Shown here one piece after another: positions 1 to 5,600 of a stretch of DNA of 14,824 bases. The notes under the pieces are model-generated. The model saw nothing but the letters and a program-made list of their open reading frames with translations, did no database searches and was not told where the DNA came from. Position numbers and translations under genes: made by a program. This DNA is from an uncultured Christensenella sp. (GTDB lineage: Bacteria; Bacillota; Clostridia; Christensenellales; UBA3700). Location: NCBI GenBank assembly GCA_910578245.1, contig CAJTPC010000021.1, positions 8,473 to 23,296 on the forward strand. The letters are read 5' to 3'. The stretch's first letter is position 1. Every line of letters starts with the position of its first letter.

Positions 1-407
1 AAGGTAGTAGCCGTACCGAAATCCACAACGATACAAGGTCCGCCGTAAAGTCTATACGCCGCAACGCTGTTGACAATTCTGTCAGCGCCGACTTCTTGCG
101 GATTTGAGTACTTGATATTGAGTCCCGTCTTGACGCCTACGCCCACCATAATAGGCTTTTTGCCGAGATAATATTCGCAAGCGTGCTCTATCGTGTAGTT
201 TAGCGACGGTTGAACCGATGACATTATTACGCCGTCAAACTTCTTGAGATCGATATTTTTCGATCCGAATAGACCAGTAAAAATTATGCCGATCTCGTCT
301 GCCGTCCTGATGACTTTAACTGACAGTCTCCACGACTCTACGAGCGTATTTTTATCATATACGCCCAATTTGATATTGGTATTACCCACGTCAATTACAA
401 GTAACAT
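1..407 (-). CDS. coaX: Type III pantothenate kinase, N-terminal part (runs off the left edge)
   Basis: CoaX phosphorylates pantothenate with ATP, the first step of coenzyme A synthesis, in the cytoplasm. About 135 N-terminal residues are present. They begin MLLVIDVGNTNIKLG, the family's phosphate-binding signature (DxGNTN), and continue through PQEVGADRIVNSVAAY and DFGTATT, both hallmark type III motifs in the ASKHA fold. The C-terminal half lies outside the window, so intactness cannot be judged. The start is ATG at 407..405, with a strong AAAGGAG site a few bases upstream. It follows the ECF transporter gene on the same strand after 46 bases, with no terminator between, so the two are probably cotranscribed. 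Identity is near certain from the motifs. Confidence 0.95.
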   Translation of the reverse strand, partial: MLLVIDVGNTNIKLGVYDKNTLVESWRLSVKVIRTADEIGIIFTGLFGSKNIDLKKFDGVIMSSVQPSLNYTIEHACEYYLGKKPIMVGVGVKTGLNIKYSNPQEVGADRIVNSVAAYRLYGGPCIVVDFGTATT

Positions 408-453
408 TGTAACTCCTTTATGACTTTTATTCCGACTTTGACAAGTCGCTTAC

Positions 454-1194
454 TTATTCTTTTTCCACTTTCGCTTCTTCGATATTCTCCGACTTAGAAG
501 AAAAGTCGTCTACTATAATCTCATTGCCCATCTTCGGCGGTGGCACTAAACGAGCTTGACGAAGCGCAACTACAATAGGCGGTACCAAAATAGAGAAAGT
601 AATAATCTCTATAAGGAAATTTATACCAAACCAAGTTAGAATAAGTTCTAGACTTATCTTGGTACCGTTGGTGAGAACTTTACCGTTGTATAGCAGTACC
701 GTAAAGAGTCCGCAAAATAACGTATTTGTCACTACTCCAAGCGCAGTACTTACTCCGCTAATTACTCCGTCGATAGCGTATATTTGCTTTTTATTGACAA
801 GTTCTTTGTGAGAGTCGGTAATGATATACTTAGGTCGCAAAAATGCTTTGCGAAGTCCAAAACCAACGAAATAACTCACTACCCCTATCAAAATTCTCGG
901 CACCATACATACTAGCGGATTTTGCCATACTGGCGCCATAGGACCCGCAGCCTTGGTGGTGTACCAAGCAATTTGATTGACCGTAGCCATAAGCACGCCC
1001 AGTATAATCGTCATTTTGAAATCATACCCCTGCGCTATTATGAGAAGCGGTAAAATCATAAACGCTAATGTTACAGTCCCAAAAGATATAGGGAAAAAAC
1101 AGAAGAAGATTGTCAGCGCCAACATCAGCGCTAAGATTGCCAGATTCTTTGATCTGCGCGTCTTTGGGCTCTCGCCCGCTACTAAATTAGACAT
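454..1194 (-). CDS. ECF transporter S component, probable pantothenate (PanT-like) uptake
   Basis: A 246-aa integral membrane protein that looks like the substrate-binding S component of an energy-coupling factor (ECF) vitamin transporter (ECF_trnsprt family). It would bind a vitamin and work with a shared ATPase/T-component module encoded elsewhere. About five or six hydrophobic segments are visible: residues ~18-38, 41-60, 62-80, 92-112, 140-168 and 183-208. The NPLVCMVPRILIGVVSYFVG stretch and the later GVVTNTLFCGL stretch resemble this family. The soluble C-terminal tail ends in charged residues. Start ATG has GAGG eight bases upstream. It sits directly upstream of coaX on the same strand. 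That points to pantothenate as substrate, but this is inference from linkage; another vitamin is possible. Family confidence is high, substrate confidence moderate. Confidence 0.8.
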   Translation of the reverse strand: MSNLVAGESPKTRRSKNLAILALMLALTIFFCFFPISFGTVTLAFMILPLLIIAQGYDFKMTIILGVLMATVNQIAWYTTKAAGPMAPVWQNPLVCMVPRILIGVVSYFVGFGLRKAFLRPKYIITDSHKELVNKKQIYAIDGVISGVSTALGVVTNTLFCGLFTVLLYNGKVLTNGTKISLELILTWFGINFLIEIITFSILVPPIVVALRQARLVPPPKMGNEIIVDDFSSKSENIEEAKVEKE

Positions 1195-1215
1195 AAAACA
1201 CCTCGCTTGAGTTCC

Positions 1216-1283
1216 TTAAAGGATACCCATCTTTAATGGTAATAAAATTTTTCGGACATACGGTCAGTTAAGTACCGTTGTCC
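1216..1283 (-). promoter_or_regulatory. Structured 5' leader of the ECF transporter/coaX unit
   Basis: Two hairpins lie between the promoter and the start codon. The first (1254-1283) has arms ggaca-t-acggt and accgt-tgtcc, ten base pairs with one bulge and a nine-base loop, and begins at the predicted transcription start. The second (1216-1236) pairs ttaaag with ctttaa around a small loop. I recognise no known riboswitch. The first inverted repeat could equally be a DNA operator for a repressor. Confidence 0.5.
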
Positions 1284-1289
1284 AAAAAC

Positions 1290-1318
1290 AGTATACGATA
1301 GTGATAATAAAATTGCAA
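1290..1318 (-). promoter_or_regulatory. Sigma-70-type promoter for ECF transporter gene
   Basis: Read on the minus strand, TTGCAA (1318-1313) is separated by exactly 17 bases from TATACT (1295-1290). The expected start is near 1283, giving a leader of about 90 bases. The promoter lies immediately downstream of the 94-aa protein's stop codon. Confidence 0.75.
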
Positions 1319-1323
1319 GTGTT

Positions 1324-1608
1324 TTAACTATTATTTGACAAATCATCCTTGTTGCCATCACGCTCTTGCAGAGTGGCAATGTATTTTTTCCGATACCTAG
1401 TAAAATTGATAATCTCCCACACAGTATCTACAATAAATACCGGCAAAAATACAAAAACTGTGAACTTCCAATACAAATCGGTAAATACTGCGACAAAAGC
1501 CACCCATATAATAAACACTGCCGATGTAATTATGCCTTTGAATATTTTATACGGCAACGGCTTTATCGAAAAGCTAAGCCACCAAGTAAAAAAGTTGTAT
1601 TTTTGCAT
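1324..1608 (-). CDS. Small two-helix membrane protein of unknown function
   Basis: A 94-aa protein I do not recognise. Residues ~24-45 and ~48-68 are two strongly hydrophobic, aromatic-rich segments, flanked by a basic N-terminal part (SIKPLPYKIFK) and a basic loop (RYRKKY). The C-terminus is polar (ERDGNKDDLSNNS). This suggests a small inner-membrane hairpin protein with both ends in the cytoplasm. The only methionine is the first residue, so the start is not adjustable. No ribosome binding site precedes it, and the predicted -10 box ends six bases before the ATG, so the mRNA is probably leaderless. It is divergent from the TspO gene, with a short inverted-repeat element between them. Open frames on the opposite strand (1349-1621, 1366-1614) lack membrane or domain logic and are taken as shadows. 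Confidence 0.65.
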   Translation of the reverse strand: MQKYNFFTWWLSFSIKPLPYKIFKGIITSAVFIIWVAFVAVFTDLYWKFTVFVFLPVFIVDTVWEIINFTRYRKKYIATLQERDGNKDDLSNNS

Positions 1609-1614
1609 AATTAA

Positions 1615-1643
1615 ATTTTAGCACAACAGCGCAACTATGTCAA
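1615..1643 (-). promoter_or_regulatory. Consensus promoter giving a leaderless transcript
   Basis: TTGACA (1643-1638), a 17-base spacer and TAAAAT (1620-1615) are read on the minus strand. Only six bases separate the -10 box from the ATG at 1608, so transcription should start at or next to the start codon. There is no room for a ribosome binding site. Confidence 0.8.
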
Positions 1644-1659
1644 TTTGTAAAGTAACTTT

Positions 1660-1747
1660 TGTCATTTCGACTGAAGCGAAACAAAATGGAGAAATCTCCC
1701 ATACTTTTTCAAAAGGTTGGAATTTCCCGACTACGCTCAATATGACA
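1660..1747. repeat. MITE-like 88-bp imperfect inverted-repeat element
   Basis: The left end begins TGTCATTTCGACTGAAGCG and the right end, read in reverse complement, begins TGTCATATTGAGCGTAGTCG. Inside, ggagaaatctccc on the left faces ggaatttcccgac on the right. The outer TGTCAT ends match exactly and the arms are otherwise imperfect. It encodes nothing. It resembles the TGTCATT(C/T)(C/T)GA intergenic repeats known from many bacterial genomes, but copy number cannot be judged from one window. Confidence 0.6.
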
Positions 1748-1767
1748 TAATAGTTCTACTCAACACA

Positions 1768-1773
1768 TATACT
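1768..1773 (+). promoter_or_regulatory. -10 box of the TspO gene, five bases before its ATG
   Basis: TATACT is followed by only five bases (CTAAT) and then the start codon. No good -35 box is present; the nearest is ATGACA at the end of the inverted-repeat element, 20 bases upstream. With no purine-rich ribosome binding site before the ATG, a leaderless transcript is the simplest reading. Confidence 0.5.
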
Positions 1774-1778
1774 CTAAT

Positions 1779-2237
1779 ATGACAAAGGTCAAATGGCTGT
1801 GGAGCATTGCTATAGCAATGGGCATAGTGTTGCTCTATGCGTCGCTCAGCGCATATTTTGTAAAAATAAACGGGTGGTATGAAGAACTTCTACTGCCTGC
1901 TATTACGCTTCCTCCAAAAGGAATGGCGGTAGGCTGGAGCCTAGCGTATATTGTCAATATCATAATAATCGCCAGACTTATATTCCATAAAGAAAATTCA
2001 ATAATTATATTACCGCTGGTGATTCTAGGTGTACTAAACATACTTTGGTGTATGGTATTCTTCACTTTTCACTCCCCTCTCGCCGGTTTTGTGATTTTGA
2101 TAATTGCTTGCTCGCTTATATTGGCTATATTCGTAATGACGATACGCCGTGATACCATTGCCATGATACTTCTTGAACCGCTATTTGCGTGGTACGTGTA
2201 CCTGACAATAGTAACGTATTTTATCGCGTTTAATTAG
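1779..2237 (+). CDS. tspO: TspO/MBR family tryptophan-rich membrane protein
   Basis: A 152-aa protein with five hydrophobic helices, the length and topology of TspO, the bacterial homologue of the mitochondrial translocator (peripheral benzodiazepine receptor). Family TspO proteins bind porphyrins and related ligands in the membrane. Visible family features are NGWYEELLLPAITLPPKG, then VGWSLAYIVNII, the central NILWCMVFFTFHSPLAG resembling the family's N-L-W-x(3)-F-F, and the last helix LLEPLFAWYVYLTIVTYFIAFN. It is poorer in tryptophan than classic TspO, so its ligand may differ. The ATG lacks a ribosome binding site; the nearest internal ATG would delete half of helix 1, so the first is kept. 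No porphyrin genes are nearby. It ends before a terminator shared with the convergent cysteine-rich gene. Confidence 0.82.
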   Translation: MTKVKWLWSIAIAMGIVLLYASLSAYFVKINGWYEELLLPAITLPPKGMAVGWSLAYIVNIIIIARLIFHKENSIIILPLVILGVLNILWCMVFFTFHSPLAGFVILIIACSLILAIFVMTIRRDTIAMILLEPLFAWYVYLTIVTYFIAFN

Positions 2238-2250
2238 ACGCAAATAAAAA

Positions 2251-2280
2251 TCGGCGAAAGAGAGTGTTCTCTTCCGCCGA
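2251..2280. terminator. Bidirectional terminator between tspO and cysteine-rich gene
   Basis: Arms tcggcg and cgccga, continued inward by aagaga and tctctt after one mismatch, close a four-base loop. The hairpin is followed by aaatattt on the plus strand and by TTTTTATTTG on the minus strand, so it can serve both convergent genes. Confidence 0.8.
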
Positions 2281-2326
2281 AATATTTATCATATGTAGTT
2301 CTGTAACAATTAAGTACTATTACCTT

Positions 2327-2533
2327 TTACTTACAGCAACAGCAAAGCGCTACGATAACAGGTATAATACAGCTGCAATCACAGCCACACTTGCTTGAAC
2401 CGCATGAATTGCCACCGCAACCACAGCACATAAGCAAGATGATGAGCCATAAGCAGTTGCATCCACAGCCGTTGTTAGCGTTTTCGGAATAGCATTGATT
2501 GTTTGCGCAACCGCAATCGTTAAAGTTCGTCAT
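2327..2533 (-). CDS. Cysteine-rich mini-protein (18 Cys in 68 residues)
   Basis: Sixty-eight residues, of which 18 are cysteine, in CGC, CCGCGG, CGCDCSC and terminal CCCC clusters. Two short hydrophobic stretches, LWLIILLM and IIPVIVAL, alternate with the clusters. It resembles small proteins that databases of Clostridia label high-cysteine or chorion-class proteins; their function is unknown to me, with metal binding or surface/spore association as possibilities. I chose the ATG at 2533 because GGAGG lies eight bases before it; the in-frame ATG at 2548 overlaps that GGAGG and would add only five residues. A weak promoter (GTCACA, 18 bases, TATTAT) is readable near 2590-2619 on the minus strand. 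An 11-codon upstream ORF ends on its start codon. Confidence 0.75.
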   Translation of the reverse strand: MTNFNDCGCANNQCYSENANNGCGCNCLWLIILLMCCGCGGNSCGSSKCGCDCSCIIPVIVALCCCCK

Positions 2534-2568
2534 TACAATTTCCTCCATAGTTTTTGAAGGTCGGGCAT
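2533..2568 (-). CDS. Possible 11-codon upstream ORF coupled to the cysteine-rich gene
   Basis: Frame MPDLQKLWRKL, with AAGGAAAGG just before its ATG. Its TAA shares one base with the ATG of the cysteine-rich gene (TAATG), the arrangement of translational coupling. The start codon lies in a GGGC-AAT-GCCC mini-hairpin (2563-2573). Too short to be certain, and chance is possible. Confidence 0.35.
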   Translation of the reverse strand: MPDLQKLWRKL

Positions 2569-2624
2569 TGCCCTTTCCTTCTAGTTCATAATAAGCAAAT
2601 TAAAATAAAAGTGTGACTATATAT

Positions 2625-2653
2625 TTGACATAATATATTAAAATCATTAAAAT
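2625..2653 (+). promoter_or_regulatory. Consensus promoter for glyS
   Basis: TTGACA (2625-2630), a 17-base spacer and TAAAAT (2648-2653). The transcript would start near 2660, leaving a leader of about 140 bases before glyS. Confidence 0.8.
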
Positions 2654-2658
2654 ATTAG

Positions 2659-2739
2659 ATGTACTCGATACAATTCCAAATCCATCGCATATTACGCGAT
2701 CAAGACGCAAGTTATTTTATAAGTAAATTGTATTGAGTA
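2659..2739 (+). promoter_or_regulatory. Structured glyS leader with possible leaderless 25-codon ORF
   Basis: Arms tactcgatacaatt (2662-2675) and aattgtattgagta (2726-2739) form 14 pairs, one of them G-U, starting almost at the predicted 5' end. An inner atcgc/gcgat hairpin sits at 2684-2700. The T-box signature (TGGNACCGCG) usual in aminoacyl-tRNA synthetase leaders is absent. An ATG at 2659, five bases after the -10 box, opens a 25-codon frame without glycine codons that ends at 2736 inside the right arm. Function unknown; this may be an RNA switch, stabilising stem or chance. Confidence 0.4.
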
Positions 2740-2799
2740 ATGAAAGTACACAAAATATTGGCAATTTTTCTATAAGTTGCTTAGTATAAGGAGATTTTT

Positions 2800-4188
2800 A
2801 TGGCAGATTTGACTATGGATAAACTCGTTGCGCTTTGCAAAGGCAGAGGCTTTATCTTTGCAGGCAGTGAGATTTACGGCGGATTGGCGAATACTTGGGA
2901 CTACGGTCCTTTGGGCGTAGAACTCAAGAACAACGTCAAAAGAGCGTGGTGGAAGAAGTTCGTTCAGGAAAACACTCTCAACACCGGTCTTGACAGCGCA
3001 ATACTTATGAATCCCAACGTGTGGGTTGCTTCCGGTCACGTAGGCGGGTTTTCCGACCCTCTTATGGACTGCAAGAGCTGTAAGACTAGACATAGAGCCG
3101 ACAATCTTATCGAAGACTATATATCTCGCAAAAAACTTGATTTGAGCATTGCAGGTTGGTCTAATGAGAAGATGGAAAAGTATATCGCCGACAATAAAAT
3201 TCCCTGCCCTAGTTGCGGAAATTGCAACTTTACGGGCGTAAGACAGTTCAACCTTATGTTCAAGACCTTCCAAGGCGTAACGGAAGATACGACCAATACG
3301 GTATATCTTCGCCCTGAAACGGCGCAAGGTATCTTCGTCAACTTCCTCAACGTGCAACGCACTTCCCGCATGAAAGTGCCTTTCGGTATAGGTCAAATAG
3401 GCAAATCTTTCCGTAACGAAATTACCCCAGGTAACTTTATATTCCGCGTGAGAGAGTTTGAGCAAATGGAACTTGAGTTCTTCTGCAAACCGGGAACCGA
3501 CCTTGAATGGTTTGGATATTGGAAAGAATTCTGCAAGAACTGGCTTTTAGGTCTTGGCATCAAAGAAGATAGATTGAAGCTCCGCGACCACGACCCCGAG
3601 GAGTTGTCGCACTACTCCAACGCAACGACAGACTTTGAATTTAAGTTCCCGTTCGGTTGGGGCGAGCTTTGGGGTATCGCAGACAGAACCGACTTTGACC
3701 TCAACGCTCACGCTAAAGTTAGCGGAAAAGCTCTTGAGTACACCGACCCTGTAACCACCGAGAAATATGTTCCTTACGTAATCGAACCATCGCTTGGCGT
3801 AGAGAGAATGGTACTTGCTCTCCTCTGCAACGCATATGAAGAACAAGAACTCGAAGGCGGAGATAGCCGTGTAGTAATGCACTTCCACCCCGCTATCGCG
3901 CCTTATAAGGTTGCGGTATTACCGCTTCAAAAGAAAGCGCTTGGTGAAAAGAGCGAAGAACTCTATAGACAACTCTCCAAAAAATTCTCCGCTACGTATG
4001 ACGAAACGGCTTCTATCGGCAAGAGATACCGCCGTCAAGATGAAATCGGTACCCCGTATTGCGTAACCGTTGACTTCGACACCCTAGAAGACAACTGCGT
4101 AACGGTAAGAGAAAGAGATAGTATGACGCAAGAGCGTATCGCAATAGACGAACTTGAAAAATATCTCGAGAGCAAGATGGAATATTGA
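2800..4188 (+). CDS. glyS: Glycine--tRNA ligase, homodimeric class II type
   Basis: Charges tRNA-Gly with glycine in the cytoplasm. The 462-aa length and sequence are those of the single-chain alpha2 enzyme, not the GlyQ/GlyS heterotetramer. The N-terminus carries FIFAGSEIYGGLANTWDYGPLG (residues ~19-40). Paired CxxC motifs (CKSC 91-94, CPSC 136-139) form the likely zinc-binding insertion. Class II motif 2 is FRNE at 204-207 with RVREFEQME at 216-224; motif 3 is GVERMVLA at 333-340. The anticodon-binding domain starts near IAPYKVAVLPLQ and ends with GTPYCVTVDF...VTVRERDS. The start ATG has AAGGAG six bases upstream. It is monocistronic, with its own promoter and a terminator shared with the convergent lipoprotein gene. 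It could also be called glyQS. Identity is secure. Confidence 0.97.
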   Translation: MADLTMDKLVALCKGRGFIFAGSEIYGGLANTWDYGPLGVELKNNVKRAWWKKFVQENTLNTGLDSAILMNPNVWVASGHVGGFSDPLMDCKSCKTRHRADNLIEDYISRKKLDLSIAGWSNEKMEKYIADNKIPCPSCGNCNFTGVRQFNLMFKTFQGVTEDTTNTVYLRPETAQGIFVNFLNVQRTSRMKVPFGIGQIGKSFRNEITPGNFIFRVREFEQMELEFFCKPGTDLEWFGYWKEFCKNWLLGLGIKEDRLKLRDHDPEELSHYSNATTDFEFKFPFGWGELWGIADRTDFDLNAHAKVSGKALEYTDPVTTEKYVPYVIEPSLGVERMVLALLCNAYEEQELEGGDSRVVMHFHPAIAPYKVAVLPLQKKALGEKSEELYRQLSKKFSATYDETASIGKRYRRQDEIGTPYCVTVDFDTLEDNCVTVRERDSMTQERIAIDELEKYLESKMEY

Positions 4189-4219
4189 GAGTTGTATTTT
4201 GCCTATTACATAGTGAAAT

Positions 4220-4249
4220 AAAAGTGTGTATGACAAAGTACACACTTTT
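4220..4249. terminator. Bidirectional terminator between glyS and lipoprotein gene
   Basis: Perfect 11-bp arms aaaagtgtgta and tacacactttt around an eight-base loop, followed by a T run on the plus strand and TTTTATTTC on the minus strand. Confidence 0.88.
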
Positions 4250-4307
4250 TTAGTTCTATATGACAAAAGAGTGCAACTAACCTGTTACACTATTTTTAAA
4301 TAGTTTT

Positions 4308-5039
4308 TTAGACATTTGTACTCGCAAAACTATAATTACTATCTATTTTCTTTAATATTTCATCCATATAATTAATACCCTTCTGCAATAATGGATAGCA
4401 TTGCTCTGCTGTTGTTTTGGGGTCAAAAAATTTTATTGCTAGAGTATAATTACTAGCATATGTAATAGATGATGTATAAGAATTACATATGATATTTGAT
4501 AATTCAGTATTTGAGCGAAAATATTTAATTGAAAAATTCAATTTCGCTGTATAAAATCCTCCTTTTCCTGATATATTGGTACCTTGATGATCTAATCCGC
4601 CTACTATTACAGCTTTATTAAAAGGCTCTCCTATTTTTGCTTCTATTACACTGGCATATGTATCTGATGTTATCGTTCCTAGATATACATCAGAATTACT
4701 TTGAAGAGAAGAGCTAATTTGAATCTTATTACTATTAGGATAATAACGAACACAATCATTAGTTATGACCTTTCCGCCATAGTTTTTATTAACACCTATA
4801 AAATAATATTGTATCTCTCCATTAATCTCATATACATCTCCATTTGCAAAAAAATACTCCTCTAGCTTAGATGAATCAACTCCTGCACAAAAATATAATT
4901 CAGACGATTTTATATTATAATTACTCATCCACTCTTCATCAATATCTGAATCATCTGAATCGTTAAAACATCCAGAAAATACTATACATATACAAATTAT
5001 AATAAATAATAAACATATACAAAACTTGCATCTTTTCAT
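4308..5039 (-). CDS. Predicted lipoprotein of unknown function, partnered with a divergent XRE regulator
   Basis: A 243-aa protein with a lipoprotein signal peptide: MKRCKFC, a hydrophobic core rich in Ile and Cys, then FSGC with the lipidated cysteine at residue 24. A short acidic linker (NDSDDSDIDEE) follows, as in many Gram-positive surface lipoproteins. The rest is polar and Ser/Tyr/Asn-rich with apparent beta strands; I recognise no domain. It should be anchored on the outer face of the membrane. Start ATG is supported by AAGAGGTGG upstream. Sampled lines of this gene are about 22-35% GC against about 50% in glyS, so recent transfer or relaxed composition is likely. Its promoter is a perfect consensus with an operator-like palindrome in the spacer, so it is probably strongly expressed once the neighbouring repressor is released. 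Confidence 0.72.
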   Translation of the reverse strand: MKRCKFCICLLFIIICICIVFSGCFNDSDDSDIDEEWMSNYNIKSSELYFCAGVDSSKLEEYFFANGDVYEINGEIQYYFIGVNKNYGGKVITNDCVRYYPNSNKIQISSSLQSNSDVYLGTITSDTYASVIEAKIGEPFNKAVIVGGLDHQGTNISGKGGFYTAKLNFSIKYFRSNTELSNIICNSYTSSITYASNYTLAIKFFDPKTTAEQCYPLLQKGINYMDEILKKIDSNYSFASTNV

Positions 5040-5069
5040 TTTGCCACCTCTTCCTATGCTAATACCAAT

Positions 5070-5098
5070 ATTATATGATGTAATACTTCATATGTCAA
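5070..5098 (-). promoter_or_regulatory. Perfect consensus promoter of the lipoprotein gene
   Basis: TTGACA (5098-5093), exactly 17 bases, and TATAAT (5075-5070) on the minus strand, full matches at both boxes. The spacer is filled by the palindrome at 5073-5093, so a bound repressor would exclude RNA polymerase. Confidence 0.88.
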
Positions 5099-5160
5099 GC
5101 AATTAATACATCATTGATATGAGTTTTTTATTCATATAGAATATAATTAATAATTCATAT
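5073..5160. promoter_or_regulatory. Operator cluster for the XRE regulator (five TTCATAT-like half-sites)
   Basis: A 21-bp palindrome (5073-5093) has arms atatgatgta and tacttcatat around a central A, with a single mismatched pair. Three more half-sites follow: atatgag (inverted, 5117-5123), attcatat (5130-5137) and attcatat (5153-5160). The palindrome sits between the -35 and -10 of the lipoprotein promoter. The other three overlap the -35, the spacer/-10 edge and the early transcribed region of the regulator's own promoter. Binding by the adjacent XRE protein is inferred. Confidence 0.6.
5114..5142 (+). promoter_or_regulatory. Promoter of the XRE regulator gene
   Basis: TTGATA (5114-5119), 17 bases, TAGAAT (5137-5142), each one mismatch from consensus. 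The predicted start near 5149 leaves a 24-base leader with GAGG before the ATG. Operator half-sites overlap it, suggesting autoregulation. Confidence 0.65.
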
Positions 5161-5172
5161 TAGAGGCATTTA

Positions 5173-5496
5173 ATGAAAGATATTAACGTAATATTAGGCG
5201 AAAGAATTTGCGCAATGCGAAAAAAACTTGGAATCACAAGAGAAAAACTTGCTGAAAACATAGATACAAGTTCTAGATTCCTAGCCGATGTCGAGGGTGG
5301 AAAAGTAGGAGTTTCTTTGCAAACGTTAAAAAATCTCAGTTCTGCTTTGTCAGTTTCTACCGACTATTTGCTTGGTCTAAACGACAACTTAGACAATAGA
5401 GAGCTTACCGATTTAATTGGACTATTGTCAATGCTAAATAAAGATTATTATCCTCTGCTTTCCACTATTATATCTGAATTAACTAAACTTAAATAA
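5173..5496 (+). CDS. XRE (Cro/C1) family transcriptional regulator
   Basis: A 107-aa DNA-binding protein. Residues ~8-67 form a Cro/C1-type helix-turn-helix: LGERICAMRKKLGITREKLAENI, then the recognition helix region SSRFLADVEGG, then SLQTLKNLSSALSVSTDYLLG, all typical of the fold. The remaining ~40 residues (LTDLIGLLSMLNKDYYPLLSTIISELTKL) are amphipathic and probably a dimerisation helix pair; no ligand-binding or peptidase domain is present. GAGG lies six bases before the ATG. It is divergently transcribed from the lipoprotein gene across a 133-base region with palindromic operator-like sites. I infer it represses the lipoprotein gene and itself; the inducing signal is unknown. Like its partner it is more AT-rich than the flanking core genes. 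Confidence 0.88.
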   Translation: MKDINVILGERICAMRKKLGITREKLAENIDTSSRFLADVEGGKVGVSLQTLKNLSSALSVSTDYLLGLNDNLDNRELTDLIGLLSMLNKDYYPLLSTIISELTKLK

Positions 5497-5526
5497 TTAA
5501 CACGAAAAGTTTTCCCCAATTAAAAT

Positions 5527-5553
5527 AACCTCACACCCATTAGATGCGAGGTT
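5527..5553. terminator. Terminator shared by xre and guaB
   Basis: Arms aacctc and gaggtt with a partly paired loop, followed by gtttttatttt on the plus strand and ATTTTAATT on the minus strand. It closes the XRE transcript. It is also the first plausible terminator downstream of guaB, about 190 bases after that stop codon. Confidence 0.75.
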
Positions 5554-5600
5554 GTTTTTATTTTATTCGGTTAAGTTTTCTACTACGCTTTGAAAATAAG

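Noticed and set aside
1349..1621. Plus-strand open frames opposite the 94-aa membrane protein
   Set aside because: They have no ribosome site or promoter and no domain-like pattern; the minus frame has two clean membrane helices and a consensus promoter.
2660..2799. T-box riboswitch upstream of glyS
   Set aside because: The conserved TGGNACCGCG T-box sequence and a terminator/antiterminator hairpin with a T run are absent.
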